DNA of 64,000 nt from Sphingomonas liriopis (lineage in GTDB: Bacteria; Pseudomonadota; Alphaproteobacteria; Sphingomonadales; Sphingomonadaceae): positions 1-64,000 of the forward strand of contig NZ_JAMLDY010000012.1 in the NCBI RefSeq assembly GCF_024211255.1, read 5' to 3'. The translations under genes and the position numbers were made by a program. This document shows positions 1 through 9,402 of the stretch, piece by piece. Position 1 is the stretch's first letter, and each line of letters starts with the position of its first letter. The notes beneath the pieces are model-generated. The model made no database searches. It was not told where the DNA came from and saw nothing but the letters and a program-made list of their open reading frames with translations.

Positions 1-33
1 GGGAACCGGACGAACCCGATCCGACAGCCGGCC

Positions 34-65
34 GCCGGGGTGGGGGTGGCCACCCCCACCCCGGC
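34..65. repeat. Perfect 32-bp GC-rich palindrome
   Basis: Two 16-base arms, each beginning with gccggggt and its complement, meet at positions 49/50 with no spacer. It lies beyond the 3' end of phoB and could act as a transcription barrier, but no T-tract follows on either strand. The rest of 1-271 shows no convincing gene. Confidence 0.6.
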
Positions 66-189
66 TCCGCATCCTACGCGGCAAACCAACTCTACGTCAT
101 TCCACTAAGACGAGGGCGAACGGTGTGGGTGGGGGCGATCCGCGGAGCGGAACCCGGGCGCGACAGGAAGCACCGCCGATCCGGCAAGC

Positions 190-271
190 ACAACACCTCT
201 GCGTCCTCCGCGCCTCCGCGCGCAAAAACCCTTTGTTTCTTCGCGGCTTCGCGGCTTCGCGCGAAAACCCC
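190..271. repeat. Dispersed repeat with cgcg/cttcgcg units
   Basis: This stretch consists of short iterated units such as cctccgcg and cttcgcggcttcgcg and ends in gcgcgaaaaccc. A closely related unit occurs as an inverted pair near 59006-59146, upstream of purC. It lies directly downstream of phoB and appears to be a noncoding dispersed repeat. Confidence 0.5.
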
Positions 272-963
<692 letters not shown>

Positions 964-964
<1 letters not shown>

Positions 965-1656
965 CAGCGTGTTTCCTTGTCCGGGCCGCCGCGATCGCGG
1001 TCGGCCATCTGGGTTCCGGTCGCGGCGAAATAGACCATCTCGGCGACGTTGGTGGCGTGGTCGCCGATCCGCTCGAGGTTCTTGGCGACGAACAGCAGGT
1101 GCGCGACCTGGCTGATCGTGCGCGGGTTCTCGACCATATAGGTCACCAGCGTGCGGAAGATGCTGTCGTAGAAATCGTCGAGCGCAGCGTCGCTTTCGAC
1201 CACGCGCACCGCCGCCTCCGCATCGCGCGCGGCGAAGGCGTCGAGCGCGTGGCGGACCATGTCGCTCGCCATCCGCGCCATCGCCGGCAGCAGCGAGATC
1301 GGCTCGATCCGGTGTTCGCCGTCGATGGAGGGCACGCGCTTGGCGATGTTCTTGGCATAGTCGCCGATGCGTTCGACGACGGCGGCGATCTTGAGCGCGG
1401 CGACCACCTCGCGCAGGTCGACCGCCATCGGCGCGCGCAGCGCGATGATCCGCACCGCGAGCCGCTCGACCTCCGCCTCGATCGCGTCGATCGCCTTGTC
1501 GTCGGCGCGCACCCGCGCGGCAAGTTCGGGGTCGGGGCGGGCGAGCGCCTGCATCGCCTGGCCGATCGCATCCTCGGCGAGGCCGCCCATCTGCGAGATC
1601 ATGCCGCGCAGCTGCCCGATATCGGCGTCGAACGCCTTGACCGTATGGTCTGCCAT
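964..1656 (-). CDS. phoU: Phosphate transport regulator PhoU
   Basis: 230 residues in the usual PhoU arrangement of two repeated three-helix bundles. The repeats carry the metal-binding type motifs RADDKAIDAIEAEVERL in the first half and VESDAALDDFYDSIFRTL in the second, and the protein ends after HATNVAEMVYF. The start at 1656 ([10 protein letters not shown]) is fixed by overlap with the pstB stop codon; the open frame continues upstream only as antisense-like sequence. PhoU is known to link the PstSCAB transporter to PhoR and keep the kinase off when phosphate is plentiful. Its position between pstB and phoB fits that role. Confidence 0.95.
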
Positions 1657-2414
1657 TATCCGTACCGTCCGGTGATGTAATCGCGGGTGCGTTCCTCCCG
1701 CGGGTTGGTGAAGATGTCGCCCGTCCGCCCGAACTCGACCAGCTGGCCGAGGTGGAAGAAGGCGGTCTGCTGCGAGACGCGCGCCGCCTGCTGCATGTTG
1801 TGCGTGACGATCACGATCGCGTAGCGGCCCTTCAGCTCGTGGATCAGCTCCTCGATCTTGGCGGTCGCGATCGGGTCCAATGCGCTGCACGGTTCGTCCA
1901 TCAGGATGACCTCGGGATCGACCGCGATCGCGCGCGCGATGCACAATCGCTGCTGCTGGCCGCCCGACAAAGCGGTGCCGCTGTCGGTCAGGCGATCCTT
2001 GACCTCGTCCCATAAACCGGCGCGGCGCAGCGACTGTTCGACCAGCGCGTCGAGGTCGGCGCGTGCGGTGGCGAGGCCGTGGATGCGCGGGCCGTAGGCG
2101 ACGTTTTCGTAGATCGATTTCGGGAAGGGATTGGGCTTCTGGAACACCATGCCGACGCGCGCGCGCAGCTGCACCACGTCCATGCCGCTGGCGTAGATGT
2201 CCTCGCCGTCGAGCAGGATCTCGCCCGACACGCGCGCGGATGCGACGGTGTCGTTCATGCGGTTCAATGTGCGCAGGAAGGTCGACTTGCCGCAGCCCGA
2301 GGGTCCGATGAAGGCGAGGACATTGTCCTGGTCGACGTCGATCGAGACGTGGTCGATCGCCTGTTTGGCGCCGTAGAAGACGCTGACGTCGCGCGCGGAA
2401 ATCTTGGGGGTCAC
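1656..2414 (-). CDS. pstB: Phosphate ABC transporter ATPase PstB
   Basis: 252-residue cytoplasmic ATPase of the PstSCAB phosphate importer. It has Walker A (GPSGCGKST), the ABC signature ([14 protein letters not shown]), Walker B ([13 protein letters not shown]) and the switch histidine in [13 protein letters not shown]. The start is a GTG at 2414 that overlaps the pstA stop in a four-base GTGA junction, which suggests translational coupling; the protein begins with [15 protein letters not shown]. Its stop overlaps the phoU start by one base. The length is normal for the family. Confidence 0.96.
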   Translation of the reverse strand: MTPKISARDVSVFYGAKQAIDHVSIDVDQDNVLAFIGPSGCGKSTFLRTLNRMNDTVASARVSGEILLDGEDIYASGMDVVQLRARVGMVFQKPNPFPKSIYENVAYGPRIHGLATARADLDALVEQSLRRAGLWDEVKDRLTDSGTALSGGQQQRLCIARAIAVDPEVILMDEPCSALDPIATAKIEELIHELKGRYAIVIVTHNMQQAARVSQQTAFFHLGQLVEFGRTGDIFTNPREERTRDYITGRYG

Positions 2415-3667
2415 CAGCGGGTCTCGAATCGGTTGCGGAAATAGATGGCGAGGCCGTTCATCGCGAGCAGCACGACGAGCAGCACGATGATCGCCGCCGA
2501 GGTCTTCTCGACGAAGCCGCGATCGACCTCGTCCGACCACAGGAAGATCTGCACCGGCAGCACCGTGGCGGGATCGGTGAGGCGCGACGGCGGTGCGGCG
2601 ATGAAGGCGCGCATGCCGATCATCAGTAGCGGCGCGGTCTCGCCCAATGCACGCGCCATGCCGATGATCGTGCCGGTCAGGATGCCGGGCAGCGCGAGGG
2701 GGAGGACATGGTCGAACACGACCTGCACCGGCGACGCGCCGACCGCGAGCGCGGCATCGCGCACCGACGGGGGGACCGCCTTGATCGCGTTCCTGCCGGC
2801 GATGACGATCACCGGCATCGTCATCAGCGCGAGCGTCAGCCCGCCGACCAGCGGCGCCGATCGGGGGAGGTGGAAGGTGCCGAGGAAGACCGCCAGCCCG
2901 AGCAATCCGAAGATGATCGACGGCACCGCGGCGAGGTTGTTGATCGATACCTCGATCAGGTCGGTCCAGCGGTTCCGCGGTGCATATTCCTCGAGGTAGA
3001 GCGCGGCCAGCACGCCGATCGGGAAGGCGAGGCCGATCGTCACCGCCATCGTCAGCAGCGACCCCTTGAGCGCGCCCCAGATGCCGACCCGCGTCGGATC
3101 GGTCGCATCGGCGGTGGTGAGGAAGCCGCGGCTCCATCCGGTCGACAGGACTCCGCGCGCCTGCAGTCGCGCGACCTGCGCCTCGGCGTCGGGGTTGCCG
3201 TCGTGCTTGGCGGCGACGTCGATCGCGCTCGCCACCGGCACCGCCAGCGTCGCGCGGCGGTCCAGCAGCGTCGGGTCGCGCTTGATCGCATCGCGTACCG
3301 CGAGCCATGCGCCGTCGGACAGCAATGCGGCGCCGTTCGAACCGTAGGCCCGCGTCGCGGCGCGATCGACCGCGGCTTCCAGTCCGGCACCCGCCAGCGC
3401 GAGGTCGGCGCCGCGACCCTTCACCTGCGCCGGCGTCACCGCGAGATTCGCCTGCGCGACGTCGATCGGCAACGCGATCCGCGTCTCGCGGAAGCCGCTC
3501 GTCCCCTGCCACAGCATGCTGGCGAGCAGGAAGGCGAGGAACCCCGCCGACAGCCACACCGCGGCGAGGCCCGTCAGCCGGAACCGCCGTTCCGCCGCAT
3601 AGCGCCGCCGCGTGCGGCGATGCACCTCCGCGGCCGTCCAGTCGGTGGGCTGGCGGGGCTCAGTCAT
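2411..3667 (-). CDS. pstA: Phosphate ABC transporter permease PstA
   Basis: 418-residue inner-membrane permease. An N-terminal cytoplasmic stretch and one membrane segment (about residues 30-52) precede a long periplasmic domain to about residue 190, followed by the BPD_transp_1 core with its EAA loop ([20 protein letters not shown]). The N-terminal domain is the extended type found in alphaproteobacterial PstA and makes the protein longer than the roughly 290-residue enterobacterial form. The start overlaps the pstC stop by eight bases and the stop overlaps the pstB start by four. Confidence 0.95.
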   Translation of the reverse strand: MTEPRQPTDWTAAEVHRRTRRRYAAERRFRLTGLAAVWLSAGFLAFLLASMLWQGTSGFRETRIALPIDVAQANLAVTPAQVKGRGADLALAGAGLEAAVDRAATRAYGSNGAALLSDGAWLAVRDAIKRDPTLLDRRATLAVPVASAIDVAAKHDGNPDAEAQVARLQARGVLSTGWSRGFLTTADATDPTRVGIWGALKGSLLTMAVTIGLAFPIGVLAALYLEEYAPRNRWTDLIEVSINNLAAVPSIIFGLLGLAVFLGTFHLPRSAPLVGGLTLALMTMPVIVIAGRNAIKAVPPSVRDAALAVGASPVQVVFDHVLPLALPGILTGTIIGMARALGETAPLLMIGMRAFIAAPPSRLTDPATVLPVQIFLWSDEVDRGFVEKTSAAIIVLLVVLLAMNGLAIYFRNRFETRW

Positions 3668-5036
3668 ACGCTTCCCGATACCGCTTCACGACGGTCAGCG
3701 CGACGATGTTGAGCGCCAGCGTGATGACGAACAGGGTGAGGCCCAGCGCGAAGGCGGCGAGCGTCTTGGCGCTGTCGAACTCCGCCTCGCCGGTCAGCAG
3801 GTCGACGATCTGCTTGGTGACCGTGGTGGTGCTGGCGAAGGGATTGGCGGTCAGCGTCGCGACGCCGCTCGCCGCCATGACGACGATCATCGTCTCGCCG
3901 ATGGCGCGGCTGACCGCGAGCAGGATGCCGCCGACGACGCCGGGGAGGGCGGCGGGCAGGATCACCCGCCGGATCGTCTCCGATTGCGTCGCGCCCATCG
4001 CGAGGCTGCCGTCGCGCATCGATGCGGGGACCGCGGCGATCGAATCGTCGGCCATCGACGAGACGAACGGGATAATCATGATCCCCATCACCGCGCCCGC
4101 CGCCAGCGCGCTTTCCGACGAGGCATTGGCGATGCCGAGCGCGACGCCCAGCTGCCGCACCGCCGGCGCGACGGTCAGCGCGGCGAAATAGCCGTAGACG
4201 ACGGTCGGCACGCCGGCGAGCATCTCCAGCACCGGCTTCATCCAGCGGCGGGTGGCGGGATGGGCATATTGCGTCAGGTAGATCGCGCTCATCAGCCCGA
4301 ACGGGATGGCGACCGCCATCGCGATCACCGCGCCGATGAAGAACGTGCCCCAGAACAGCGGCACCGCGCCCAGGCTCGCGCCGGGATCGCTTGGCGAGAT
4401 CACCTGCGGGCTCCAGTGCGTGCCGAACAGGAAATCGCCGATCGGCACGATTCCGAAGAAGCGCGCGGATTCGTACAGGAGCGACGCGACGATGCCGACC
4501 GTGGTCAGGATCGCGATCAACGAAGCGGCGAGCAGCAGCAGCATGACGACGCGCTCGACCTGCGTCCGCGCCGCGAAGGCGGGCCGCACCCGCGTGAAGG
4601 CGAGTGCGCCGCATACGCAGGCGAGCAGCAGCGCCACCGCGGTCGCGATCCCGTCGTAGCGTGCCTGCGCCGCGGCGTAGGCGGGGGCGAGCGTCGCGGA
4701 CAGATCGTGGAACGCGCCATGGCTGCGTCCGGCGGCGAGCGCGCGCGCCTCCGACAGGATCGACGCGCGTTCGAAGCCGGGCGGCGGCAGCGCGGCGGCG
4801 GCGGGAGTGGCGATCACCGCATCGGTGACCAGCGCCGGCGCGGTGAGGCTCCATACGGCGAGGAAGATCAGCGGCGGCACCAGCGCACAGATGCCGACGA
4901 AATAGCCGTAATGGACGGGCAGCGCCGTGAACCGCGCGACGCCCGGCTTGCGGAACGTCGCCGCCCGCATCCGCGCGGCGAGCCAGCCGATAAGGGCAAG
5001 GCCGAATACGACGAAGACGATGGCGAGGTTGCTCAT
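3660..5036 (-). CDS. pstC: Phosphate ABC transporter permease PstC
   Basis: 458-residue membrane permease that pairs with PstA. Residues 1-160 hold two or three membrane segments and a periplasmic loop, the extended N-terminal region typical of alphaproteobacterial PstC. The transport core follows with the EAA motif in MRDGSLAMGATQSETIRRV and the region GILLAVSRAIGETMIVVMAA. It lies between pstS and pstA. The 157-base gap to pstS is occupied by a palindromic repeat, unlike the overlapping junctions elsewhere in this operon. Confidence 0.95.
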   Translation of the reverse strand: MSNLAIVFVVFGLALIGWLAARMRAATFRKPGVARFTALPVHYGYFVGICALVPPLIFLAVWSLTAPALVTDAVIATPAAAALPPPGFERASILSEARALAAGRSHGAFHDLSATLAPAYAAAQARYDGIATAVALLLACVCGALAFTRVRPAFAARTQVERVVMLLLLAASLIAILTTVGIVASLLYESARFFGIVPIGDFLFGTHWSPQVISPSDPGASLGAVPLFWGTFFIGAVIAMAVAIPFGLMSAIYLTQYAHPATRRWMKPVLEMLAGVPTVVYGYFAALTVAPAVRQLGVALGIANASSESALAAGAVMGIMIIPFVSSMADDSIAAVPASMRDGSLAMGATQSETIRRVILPAALPGVVGGILLAVSRAIGETMIVVMAASGVATLTANPFASTTTVTKQIVDLLTGEAEFDSAKTLAAFALGLTLFVITLALNIVALTVVKRYREAYD

Positions 5037-5061
5037 GCGGCGACGCTCGCCAAGAATACCC

Positions 5062-5169
5062 CGTCACCCCGGACGTGTTCCGGGGTCCACCGGGCCGCAG
5101 GCGCCGGACAAGAGGCTCCAGCCGTATGCCCCGCCGCGGAGTGGACCCCGGAACAAGTCCGGGGTGACG
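5062..5169. repeat. Dispersed palindromic repeat, family A
   Basis: Inverted arms of about 30 bases (cgtcaccccggac ... gtccggggtgacg, each followed inward by ttccggggtcca or its complement) flank a variable centre. The same arms occur at 7643-7749, 10425-10684 and, more diverged, 40891-40986. This copy lies between pstS and pstC inside the operon, so its hairpin would be in the transcript and could change the relative expression of the two genes. Confidence 0.85.
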
Positions 5170-5193
5170 GGGAAATTGGGGTGACCGTTCGGC

Positions 5194-6249
5194 TCACAAC
5201 GACAACTCCGCCGGATCGAGCGGCGTCTGCCGCGCGATCACCGCCGTCGCCTTCGCGCGCACCGCCGCCGGCGCCGCGATCAGCCCGCGGCGGACCAGCG
5301 GCCCATCCGGTCCCCAAGCCCCGGCGTAGAGCTTCAGGAACGTCGCCAGCCCGGGGATCGCGTGCAGGTGCGCCACCTTGACGTAGACGTACAGCGGCCG
5401 CGACCCCGGATAGCGGCCGTCGGCGATCGTCGCATAGGTCGGCTTGACCCCGTCGATCGCGACGCCGACGACGCTGCGCGCATTCTGTTCGAGGTAGGAA
5501 TAGCCGAACACGCCGATCGCATCGGGATTGGCGGCGAGCTTCTGGACGATCAGATTGTCGTTCTCGCCCGCGTCGATATAGGCGCCGTCCTCGCGCACCC
5601 GCGTGCATAGCGCCTTGTGCGCGTCGGGATCCGTCGTCGCCAGCGCCTTTGCGTGTGGGTCTACCGCCTCGCACCCGCGGGTCAGGATCAGTTCGGCGAG
5701 GGCGTCGCGCGTCCCGCTGGTCGCGGGCGGGCCATAGACCTGGATCGGCGTCGCGGGCAGCGTGGGATCGACGTCGCGCCAGACCTTCGCGGTATTGGGC
5801 CGCCCCAGCGGCCGCGCCGCCAGCGCGCGGTACAGGATCGCCGGGGTCAGCATCATGCCCCGCCCGTTCTTCGACTCGGCAAATGCGATGCCGTCGATGC
5901 CGATCTGCACCTCCATCACCGCGCCGACGCCGTTGCGCTGGCAGGCGGCATATTCGCCGCGCTTCATCCGGCGCGAGGCGTCCTCGATATCGGGATGGCC
6001 CGCGCCGACGCCGGCGCAGAACAGCTTCATGCCGGCGCCCGTGCCGGTCGATTCGATCACCGGCGCGCGCGCATCGGGATTGTCGGCGACGAAGCGTTCG
6101 GCGACGAGCGTGGTGAAGGGATAGACGGTCGACGATCCGACCACGGTGATCTGGTCGCGCGTGCCGCCGCCGCCGCCGTTCGCCTGGTCCCGGCAGCCCG
6201 CGAGGCACAGCGCCCCGCCGAACAGGAAGCCTAGGAAAAGAGCGCGCAT
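5194..6249 (-). CDS. pstS: Phosphate-binding lipoprotein PstS
   Basis: 351-residue periplasmic phosphate-binding protein. It starts with a lipoprotein signal peptide (MRALFLGFLFGGALCLAGC), with the lipobox LAGC placing the lipidated cysteine at residue 19. The conserved phosphate-ligand region follows (VVGSSTVYPF, then ESTGTGAGMKLFC, and the SGTRDAL loop). The start at 6249 gives a normal signal peptide; the frame stays open upstream but that sequence is antisense to phoR. It is likely co-transcribed with phoR, 55 bases upstream. Confidence 0.93.
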   Translation of the reverse strand: MRALFLGFLFGGALCLAGCRDQANGGGGGTRDQITVVGSSTVYPFTTLVAERFVADNPDARAPVIESTGTGAGMKLFCAGVGAGHPDIEDASRRMKRGEYAACQRNGVGAVMEVQIGIDGIAFAESKNGRGMMLTPAILYRALAARPLGRPNTAKVWRDVDPTLPATPIQVYGPPATSGTRDALAELILTRGCEAVDPHAKALATTDPDAHKALCTRVREDGAYIDAGENDNLIVQKLAANPDAIGVFGYSYLEQNARSVVGVAIDGVKPTYATIADGRYPGSRPLYVYVKVAHLHAIPGLATFLKLYAGAWGPDGPLVRRGLIAAPAAVRAKATAVIARQTPLDPAELSL

Positions 6250-6304
6250 CGGGTCCCCAACGGCGACTCGGGCGTCGCCACGGTCCGCCTGTGTGACGGT
6301 TCCG

Positions 6305-7531
6305 TTACCCTTTGATGACAGCAGCTCCGGCAAGCGCGTCGGCGGGAGGAATCGCGACGGTGACCGTGGTGCCGACGCCGACCTTGCTGGCGATATCGAG
6401 CCGGCCGCGATGCCGCTCGACGATATGCTTGACGATCGCGAGGCCGAGGCCCGTGCCGCCGACGCTGCGGCTGCGCCCGGCATCGACGCGGTAGAAACGC
6501 TCGGTCAGTCGCGGGATGTGCTGCGGCGCGATGCCCTCGCCCTCGTCGGTGACCGCGAGCTGGAGCAGCCCCGACCGGTTGAGCCCCAGGGTCACCGTCA
6601 CCGGCGTCCCCGGCCGGCCGTATTTCATCGCATTGCCGATGAGATTGTGGAGCAGCTGCGACAATTGCGCCTCGTCGCCGACGATGGCCGGCAGGGCGGG
6701 ATCGATGGTGATGCCGACCTCCCCCGCCCGGGGTCCGCGCGCCGCCGCGATCTCCGCCGCGACGTCCTCGAGCAATTCACCGAAGTCGAGCCGTTCGCCG
6801 GGCAGCCGGTATTTCTCCGCCTCGATCCGGGAGAGCGAGATGAGATCCTCGACCAGCCGCTGCATCCGCTGTGCCTCGTCGAACATCACCTTCAGGAACC
6901 GCGCACGCAGCGCGGGGTCCTCGCCCGCCTCCTCGTTCAGCGTCTCGAGAAAGCCGAGGATCGAGGCGAGCGGCGTGCGCAGTTCGTGGCTGGCGTTGGC
7001 GACGAAATCGACGCGCATCTTTTCGGCGGCGTAATTGCCGCTACGGTCGACCAGATGGACGATGCGCGCGCCGTCGCCGGTCTCGCCGGTGCGCATCTCC
7101 CAGCGCTGGTCGGGGGTGCCGAGGCCGACCAGCTCGACCGGCCGACCGGGCAGCGGCGCCGCCGATCCCAGCCGGTCGGCGGCGGCGGGGTGGCGGATCG
7201 CGACGCGCACGTCTTCGCCGACGATATGACGGCCCAGCACCGCCTTCGCCGCGGCATTGGCGCAGGTGACGATGCCGGCGCGCACCAGCAGCACCGGTTC
7301 GGCGATGACGTCGAGCACCTCGCCGAGCAGCAGATTGGCGTCGGGTCCGCTGTGTCCGGCCGCCGCCTGCTCCTGATCGCCGCGTCCCATCGCCGCCAGC
7401 GCCGCCGCGACCGCGCCGACGAAGGCGACCGCCGCACCATCGGCTCGCCCGTCGACCAGATACACGCCGACCCCCACGCCAAGTGCGATGCCCAGTGCAC
7501 CGCTGAACCGTTGGGCGAATCGGGATATCAT
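6305..7531 (-). CDS. phoR: Phosphate regulon sensor histidine kinase PhoR
   Basis: 408-residue sensor kinase and first gene of the pho operon. Two short N-terminal membrane segments lie at about residues 10-27 and 32-48 with almost no periplasmic loop, as in PhoR, which senses through PstSCAB-PhoU rather than by a ligand. A PAS-like region follows, then the phosphorylated histidine in VANASHELRTPL, the N box NLIGNAMKYG and the G boxes DEGEGI and GTGLGLAIVKH. The start (MISRFAQRF) gives the compact membrane anchor typical of the family. Expected partner: the PhoB at the other end of the operon. Confidence 0.94.
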   Translation of the reverse strand: MISRFAQRFSGALGIALGVGVGVYLVDGRADGAAVAFVGAVAAALAAMGRGDQEQAAAGHSGPDANLLLGEVLDVIAEPVLLVRAGIVTCANAAAKAVLGRHIVGEDVRVAIRHPAAADRLGSAAPLPGRPVELVGLGTPDQRWEMRTGETGDGARIVHLVDRSGNYAAEKMRVDFVANASHELRTPLASILGFLETLNEEAGEDPALRARFLKVMFDEAQRMQRLVEDLISLSRIEAEKYRLPGERLDFGELLEDVAAEIAAARGPRAGEVGITIDPALPAIVGDEAQLSQLLHNLIGNAMKYGRPGTPVTVTLGLNRSGLLQLAVTDEGEGIAPQHIPRLTERFYRVDAGRSRSVGGTGLGLAIVKHIVERHRGRLDIASKVGVGTTVTVAIPPADALAGAAVIKG

Positions 7532-7642
7532 GCGGCCATGGCTAGCCGAGGATGGGGCGGGCGGGGAGGGGCTTGCTGATTCCGTTGATAGGCCAGGCTG
7601 TCATCCAGGTTCGGGTGGTGGGCTGACCGTGCACCACTACCT

Positions 7643-7749
7643 CGTCACCCCGGACTTGTTCCGGGGTCCACCGGGCCGCTAGCGCATCGCTCGAACTCAA
7701 GCCGTTCGCCTCGCCGCACAGTGGACCCCGGAACAAGTCCGGGGTGACG
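7643..7749. repeat. Dispersed palindromic repeat, family A
   Basis: A second copy with the same arms as 5062-5169 (cgtcaccccggacttgttcc ... gtccggggtgacg). It fills much of the 328-base gap between the divergently transcribed phoR and the gene at 7860. No gene or clear promoter was found in the rest of the gap. Confidence 0.85.
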
Positions 7750-7859
7750 AAGGAAGCGGGAAACCGCCGTGCCAGCCAACAGAGTCCCGCATCGGCACGG
7801 CCCGCGCGCTTGCCAGTGGTTAGCGAATATGAAAGGCAGATCGCGCTAGCAGGGGTGCC

Positions 7860-8279
7860 ATGAGCGACGAACCGCCGATCGACGGCCACGACCAGATACC
7901 GGCGGACGCCGCGCCCGTGGCGAACCGCCGCCGCGTGCTGATGCTCGGTGCGGTCACCGCGGGCGCGGTCGTGTCGATCCGCCCGGCGCTGGCGCAGACC
8001 GCGGGATCGGTGATGAACTGCGAGATACCGGTGCCCGAGCCGGGGCGCGGCGGCTTCATCGATGCGGCGGGCAACATCGTCCCTTCCGGCACCAAGGGTG
8101 CCTTCCCGGCGGCCTCGCGTCCGTTCAAGGGCGAAGAGGTCAAGCGCGCACTCGCCGGCGGGCAGCTGCCGGGCACGACCTACGAAAGCAACCGCGCCTA
8201 CGTCAGCTATATCCGCCGGTTGCAGCGCGGACAGGGTGGCTTCACCTGCTTCGCCTCGTTGCAGATGCCGCGCGGCTGA
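7860..8279 (+). CDS. Tat-signal small secreted protein of the HprK/PqqD-like cluster
   Basis: 139 residues of unknown function. A twin-arginine signal is visible: NRRRVLMLG, then a hydrophobic stretch and a likely cleavage after RPALA near residue 45. The mature part of about 93 residues is rich in Gly and Pro, has two cysteines (MNCEIPVPEPG and GGFTCFASL) and ends in QMPRG. The PqqD-like gene begins five bases after its stop and three more genes follow in the same orientation, so it heads the operon. It could be the substrate of the downstream enzymes; that is inference from position and size only. Confidence 0.7.
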   Translation: MSDEPPIDGHDQIPADAAPVANRRRVLMLGAVTAGAVVSIRPALAQTAGSVMNCEIPVPEPGRGGFIDAAGNIVPSGTKGAFPAASRPFKGEEVKRALAGGQLPGTTYESNRAYVSYIRRLQRGQGGFTCFASLQMPRG

Positions 8280-8284
8280 CGCCG

Positions 8285-8551
8285 GTGCGCTATCGCGCGC
8301 CGCCGCCGGAGGCATTGCTGACCGCCGATCTCGACGCCTTCGCCGCGGTGTTCCATCGCCCGTCGGGGATTACCCATCTGCTCGCCAGCCCCGCGCGCGA
8401 AATCCTCGCCGCGCTCGTCGACGCGCCGCTCGACCTCGATGGCGTGCTCGCCGCGCTCTCCGATCGGTTCGACATCGCGGACGCGTCGCGCGCGGCGCTG
8501 GCGGCGCGGCTCGACGAACTCGTGGGCGTGGGGCTCGTCGAAGCCGCATGA
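8285..8551 (+). CDS. PqqD-family peptide-binding protein (HPr-rel-A system type)
   Basis: 88 residues starting at a GTG. The PqqD-like winged-helix fold is suggested by ITHLLASPAREILAALVDAP and the helix LDGVLAALSDRFD. PqqD-like domains bind the leader of ribosomally made peptides and present them to modifying enzymes. Stand-alone versions next to an HprK-related kinase have been named the PqqD family protein of the HPr-rel-A system, which fits this locus. Its stop overlaps the next start in a four-base ATGA junction. No radical-SAM enzyme or cyclase lies nearby. Confidence 0.72.
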   Translation: MRYRAPPPEALLTADLDAFAAVFHRPSGITHLLASPAREILAALVDAPLDLDGVLAALSDRFDIADASRAALAARLDELVGVGLVEAA

Positions 8552-9402
8552 GGCACGTCTTCTGCGTGCGGATCGGCCCGATCGGCTTTCGGGTGGGCAG
8601 CGACTGGCGCGCGCCCATCGATGCGCTGTCCGACCTGTATCGCTACTACCCCGCGCCCAACCTGCCCGATTTCACCGTCCGGCTGGAGGCGACGCGGCCG
8701 TGGCGGCGCTGGATCCGCCCGTCGATCGCCATCGCGGGCGACTATACGCTGCCCGAAGCGGCACCGCTGCCGCTCGCGCAGGGGCTGCTCGCCGCGGAGA
8801 TGGCGATGAACCTGCAGCTGGCGCTGGGCGGGCGGCGCTACCTGCTGCTCCACGCCTCCTGCGTCGAGCGCGACGGGCAGGCGGTGCTGATGACCGGCGA
8901 ATCGGGCGCGGGCAAATCGACGCTGGCGACGCTGCTCGCGGCGAAGGGCTGGCGGTTCATGGGCGACGAATTCGCGCTGATCGATCCCGACACCGGCCTC
9001 GTCCACGCCTTCCCGCGGCTCATCAGCCTCAAGAACGCCGGCATCGCCGCCGCGCTCGCTGCGCGGCCCGACGCGCGGTTCGGCCCCTTGCTTAAGGATA
9101 CGCCAAAGGGCGACATCCGCCACATGGTGCCCGATGCGCTCAGCGTCGGCGCGATGGACGAACCGGCGCGGCCGGCGCTGCTGCTCTACCCGCACTACGG
9201 CGCCGCGAGCGAGACGCGCGGCGTGCCGGCGTCCGAATCGTTCGTCCGCCTGACCCAGGCATCGACCAATTACGTCGCGATGGGCGAGGCGGGGTTCGGC
9301 GCGCTCGCCCGGCTGGTGCGCGAGACGCCCGCGCACGCGATCGACTATCCCGACGGTGCCGCCGCGGTCGCGCAGGTGGAGGCTTTGTGGCGGACGCGCT
9401 GA
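8548..9402 (+). CDS. HprK-related kinase A
   Basis: 284 residues. The C-terminal half resembles HPr kinase/phosphorylase: LLLHASCVE (histidine at 102), Walker A GESGAGKST at 117-125, and GDEFALID (aspartate 140) for metal and phosphate chemistry. The first 90 residues are specific to this subfamily. It lacks the N-terminal regulatory domain of true HprK, and no HPr/PTS gene is present. HprK-like enzymes in some lasso-peptide clusters phosphorylate the precursor peptide, so a peptide or small-protein substrate is possible here. The start overlaps the PqqD-like gene and the end overlaps the next gene by 16 bases. Confidence 0.82.
   Translation: MRHVFCVRIGPIGFRVGSDWRAPIDALSDLYRYYPAPNLPDFTVRLEATRPWRRWIRPSIAIAGDYTLPEAAPLPLAQGLLAAEMAMNLQLALGGRRYLLLHASCVERDGQAVLMTGESGAGKSTLATLLAAKGWRFMGDEFALIDPDTGLVHAFPRLISLKNAGIAAALAARPDARFGPLLKDTPKGDIRHMVPDALSVGAMDEPARPALLLYPHYGAASETRGVPASESFVRLTQASTNYVAMGEAGFGALARLVRETPAHAIDYPDGAAAVAQVEALWRTR

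Noticed and set aside
7598..7604. A pho-box-like half site (ctgtcat) upstream of phoR
   Set aside because: The second half site at the proper distance is poor and the orientation is away from phoR, so it was not listed as a regulatory site.
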